Below are positions 63,693 through 64,000 of a stretch of 64,000 nt of DNA, in pieces. The number at the start of each line of letters is the position of its first letter. Positions within the stretch are counted from its first letter, which is position 1. The position numbers and the translations under genes were made by a program. Source of the stretch: Pengzhenrongella sicca. GTDB lineage: Bacteria; Actinomycetota; Actinomycetes; Actinomycetales; Cellulomonadaceae. The stretch lies in assembly GCF_017569225.1 (NCBI RefSeq), contig NZ_CP071868.1, forward strand, positions 3,038,001-3,102,000. The letters are read 5' to 3'. The notes beneath the pieces are model-generated. The model made no database searches, was not told the DNA's origin, and saw only the letters and a list, made by a program, of their open reading frames with translations.

Positions 63693-63774
63693 CCGCCCCA
63701 CCGCCCGGCCCGGCCCGGAGGTCGTCCACCGAACCGCAGCGCGGCCGCGCCCCGGGTGCGGCAGGATCAGCTCC

Positions 63775-64000
63775 GTGCCCCTGGCGACCCGCGAGCTGGC
63801 GATGTTCCCCCTCGGCTCCGTGCTGCTCCCGGGGATGCCGCTGCCGCTGCGCGTCTTCGAGCCTCGCTACGTCGCGCTCTTGTCGACGGTGCTCGGCGAG
63901 CCGGACCGCGAGTTCGGGGTCGTGCTCATCGAACGCGGCTCCGAGGTGGGGGGCGGCGACGCCCGCTTCACCGTCGGCACTGTGGCCACCGTCGTGACGG
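63775..64000 (+). CDS. LON substrate-binding-domain protein (truncated by window)
   Basis: 75 codons seen before the right edge. Starts GTG 63775 (VPLATRELAMFPLGSVLLPGMP), followed by LRVFEPRY, the N-terminal LON domain opening, not fused to an ATPase in this part. A CAGGAT seven bases before the start suggests a leaderless gene. Members are single-domain proteins of about 200 residues. Confidence 0.85.
   Translation, partial: MPLATRELAMFPLGSVLLPGMPLPLRVFEPRYVALLSTVLGEPDREFGVVLIERGSEVGGGDARFTVGTVATVVT

Overview
The window is very GC-rich (roughly 72-75 percent by eye), uses many GTG starts and 1-4 bp stop/start overlaps, and carries actinobacterial marker genes (dimeric glyQS, PepC, hrcA-dnaJ, lepA, CP ATP-grasp/alpha-E/transglutaminase, DUF3097). 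The gene order dusB-glyQS-znu-uppS-recO-leuA-era-corC-ybeY-phoH-HIT-rsmE-dnaJ-hrcA-hemW-lepA-rpsT-holA-comEC-comEA-degV-leuS is a core chromosomal block of Actinomycetota. The protein sequences suggest Micrococcales, probably a Cellulomonas relative; this is inference, not a database result. I see no tRNA or rRNA gene, insertion sequence, prophage or CRISPR array.

Layout. 1-9.9 kb: translation genes (dusB, glyQS), the peptidase pepC, a GNAT-Nudix fusion, a Zur-type zinc importer operon (znuACB plus a small membrane protein), then uppS and recO. 9.9-20.4 kb: a TPR-GGDEF cyclase, leuA preceded by a leucine leader peptide and attenuator-like hairpin, two envelope proteins, and the era-corC-ybeY-phoH operon. 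20.4-29.4 kb: HIT, a Gmad2-like lipoprotein, rsmE, dnaJ, hrcA with its CIRCE operator, an EAL protein overlapping a DUF1059 gene, DUF3097, two DUF4870 proteins and hemW. 29.4-45.4 kb: lepA, the CP ATP-grasp/alpha-E/transglutaminase trio, a solitary PemK-like toxin, rpsT, an XRE-TPR regulator with a 46-codon signal-peptide-like ORF upstream, then holA-comEC-comEA-degV-leuS. 45.4-53.5 kb is accessory: a desaturase, an MFS exporter, a MntR-like regulator, a metallophosphoesterase, and a quinone-flavoured trio (LLM oxidoreductase, glutathionyl-hydroquinone-reductase-like protein, double VOC protein).

The most interesting region is 53608-63692. Seven genes overlap by 1 to 4 bp and an eighth follows after a 140 bp gap. 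They encode a CDP-archaeol-synthase-like (CarS/DUF46) protein, two dikinase-like proteins with the domain order of rifampin phosphotransferase, a CDP-alcohol phosphatidyltransferase, a phosphatidylserine decarboxylase, a UbiA-type prenyltransferase, a YghO-like GNAT protein and a lipid-kinase-like protein. Read together they look like an archaeal-style or isoprenoid phospholipid pathway: hydroxyl phosphorylation, prenyl transfer, CDP activation, serine head group, decarboxylation to ethanolamine, then a possible acyl-type modification. I know of no described bacterial pathway with this gene set, so it is the main candidate for an undescribed system.

Two further leads are the XRE-TPR regulator/peptide pair, which resembles a peptide-pheromone (RRNPP-type) circuit, and a pair of 108 bp nested-palindrome intergenic elements at 4907-5014 and 20487-20594.
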